Shown: one piece after another, positions 5,424-6,503 of the stretch | Layout: each line of letters starts with the position of its first letter | Position numbering within the stretch: the first letter of the stretch is position 1 | Position numbers and translations under genes: made by a program | Notes under the pieces: generated by a model | What the model was told of the DNA's origin: nothing | Databases searched by the model: none | Seen by the model: only the letters and a program-made list of their open reading frames with translations | Source of the DNA: Rhizobium sp. Q54 | GTDB taxonomy: Bacteria; Pseudomonadota; Alphaproteobacteria; Rickettsiales; UBA1997 | Reading direction: 5' to 3' | NCBI GenBank assembly: GCA_945865855.1 | Contig: CAMBES010000077.1 | Coordinates: 1 to 6,503 of the forward strand | DNA length: 6,503 bases

Positions 5424-6503
5424 TTAAACCACGATGTTCACTAATTTGTCTGTAACAGAAATAACTTTGCGAACCTCTTTTCCTTCAATGAATCTTTTCA
5501 CATTTTCATTTTCGAAAGCGGCTTTTTCGAGATCTTCTTTTGAAGAGCCTTTCAGCATTTGAATTACATCGCGGAGTTTTCCACTTACTTGCACAGCGAT
5601 TCCAACTTCATCTTCGATGATTAAATTTGAATCGAATTCAGGGAATTTTTCTTCAGTAACTAAAGTTTTGTAACCAAGTTCAGCCCACAATTCTTCAGCC
5701 AAATGTGGCATTATTGGGGCGATTAAAATCACTAAATTTTTAAGCGCGAATTCAGGAATAAATTCAGATTTTTCCAAGGCATTTGAGAATTCACGAATCT
5801 TGGCGATGGCTCGGTTGAAACCCATTTTTTCATACTCGTCTTTTACAGCGGCGATTGTTTTGTGAGTGAGTCTAATGATCGCATCATCCTTTGATTCAGA
5901 AGCGTTCGAAGATTTATTCATTTTAAAATCTTCAGATCCTTGACGCTGAGTGCCAAGGACAAAGTTTCTGTTGGAAGCAACTAATCTCCAAAGACGATTG
6001 GCATATTTCCAGCAGCCATCAATGCCACTTTCAGACCATTCTAAATCGCGTGAAGGCGGAGTGTCGGAAAGCATAAAAAGCCTTGCGGTATCTGCGCCGT
6101 AAGCCTCAACAATTGAAGCTGGCTCAACGGTATTCTTCTTCGACTTACTCATTTTTTCAGAGCGACCAAAGATTACTTCTTCGGGTTTGCGAGCAAGGGC
6201 ATCGGCTGGGAAAAGCCATTTTCCCGTTTCTTTGTCTTTGAAAGTTGCATGACAAACCATGCCCTGAGTAAGCAAGTTTTTGAAGGGCTCAGAAATGTCA
6301 AGATAGCCACATTTTTTTAGCGCTTTGGTAAAAAATCTGGCATAGAGCAAGTGCAAAACTGCATGTTCGACGCCGCCGATATATTGATCTACAGGCATGA
6401 ATTTATTTGCTGAGTCGCGATCAAAGGCTTTATCTTCGGGCTGCGAAATGAAGCGTAAATAATACCAAGAACTCTCAAAGAAAGTGTCGAAAGTATCAGT
6501 CTC
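5424..6503 (-). CDS. leuS: Leucyl-tRNA synthetase, C-terminal 359 residues (partial)
   Basis: LeuRS attaches leucine to tRNA-Leu in the cytoplasm. The frame is open to the window edge, so the N-terminal catalytic half (HIGH motif) and the CP1 editing domain lie outside. The visible part begins with ETDTFDTFFESSWYYLRF (fragment residues 1-18), a near-invariant bacterial LeuRS segment, followed by MPVDQYIGGVEHAVLHLLYARFF (36-58; the ATG at 6398 is internal, not the start). KMSKS, the ATP-stabilising loop, is at 117-121 of the fragment. EPASIVEAYGADTARLFML and the Trp-rich anticodon-binding helices follow (GCWKYANRLWRL), and the C-terminal domain ends SVTDKLVNIVV, matching the usual family ending. 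A short Ser/Lys-rich insertion lies near QRQGSEDFKMNKSSNASESK. It is intact as far as seen and is probably the first visible gene of a leuS-crcB-rluC strand block. Alphaproteobacteria often have lptE and holA after leuS; here crcB follows instead. Confidence 0.98.
   Translation of the reverse strand, partial: ETDTFDTFFESSWYYLRFISQPEDKAFDRDSANKFMPVDQYIGGVEHAVLHLLYARFFTKALKKCGYLDISEPFKNLLTQGMVCHATFKDKETGKWLFPADALARKPEEVIFGRSEKMSKSKKNTVEPASIVEAYGADTARLFMLSDTPPSRDLEWSESGIDGCWKYANRLWRLVASNRNFVLGTQRQGSEDFKMNKSSNASESKDDAIIRLTHKTIAAVKDEYEKMGFNRAIAKIREFSNALEKSEFIPEFALKNLVILIAPIMPHLAEELWAELGYKTLVTEEKFPEFDSNLIIEDEVGIAVQVSGKLRDVIQMLKGSSKEDLEKAAFENENVKRFIEGKEVRKVISVTDKLVNIVV

Noticed and set aside
6396..6398. 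ATG at 6398 as the start of a separate 324-residue protein
   Set aside because: The frame continues upstream to the window edge with strongly conserved LeuRS sequence (ETDTFDTF, SSWYYLRF), so this Met is internal to leuS.
1..6503. Mobile elements, CRISPR arrays, tRNA or rRNA genes, phage or defence genes
   Set aside because: No transposase, regularly spaced repeat array, tRNA cloverleaf or other such signature was seen on either strand.

Overview
The window looks like ordinary chromosomal housekeeping DNA from an A+T-rich alphaproteobacterium. The best lineage clue is the protein encoded at 590-1270 (minus). It is not a generic glutathione S-transferase: it carries the pattern of FzlA, the FtsZ-binding division protein characteristic of Alphaproteobacteria. 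An AmgK-type sugar kinase and neighbouring crcB and rluC fit the same group. The low G+C suggests a Rickettsiales-, Holosporales- or other reduced-genome-type lineage, but that is inference and no genus can be named.

Layout. From 1 to 513 (minus) lies the N-terminal part of an AmgK-like N-acetylmuramate/N-acetylglucosamine kinase, cut by the window edge. From 590 to 1270 (minus) is the fzlA homologue. A 74-base divergent intergenic region (1271-1344) separates it from polA (1345-3981, plus), which encodes a full-length DNA polymerase I. polA converges on a minus-strand block that reads, in transcription order, leuS (from beyond 6503 to 5424, C-terminal 359 residues only), crcB/fluC (5313-4945) and rluC (4891-4055). 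The 73 bases between the polA and rluC stop codons hold inverted repeats, one of which could end rluC transcription. No RNA gene, insertion sequence, CRISPR array or phage gene was seen.

Functionally the genes cover cell-wall sugar recycling (amgK), division and septal wall synthesis (fzlA), replication and repair (polA), leucyl-tRNA charging (leuS), fluoride export (crcB) and 23S rRNA pseudouridylation (rluC). They share a location rather than a pathway, although amgK and fzlA on one strand both touch the cell wall.

No undescribed multi-gene system is visible. The most unusual features are: a symmetric four-copy 10-mer (AAAATCTAAA), two copies directly before each of the divergent fzlA and polA start codons; the absence of a recognisable Shine-Dalgarno sequence before all five visible starts; a DNA polymerase I whose proofreading site looks partly decayed; and small inverted repeats in the leuS-crcB-rluC gaps.
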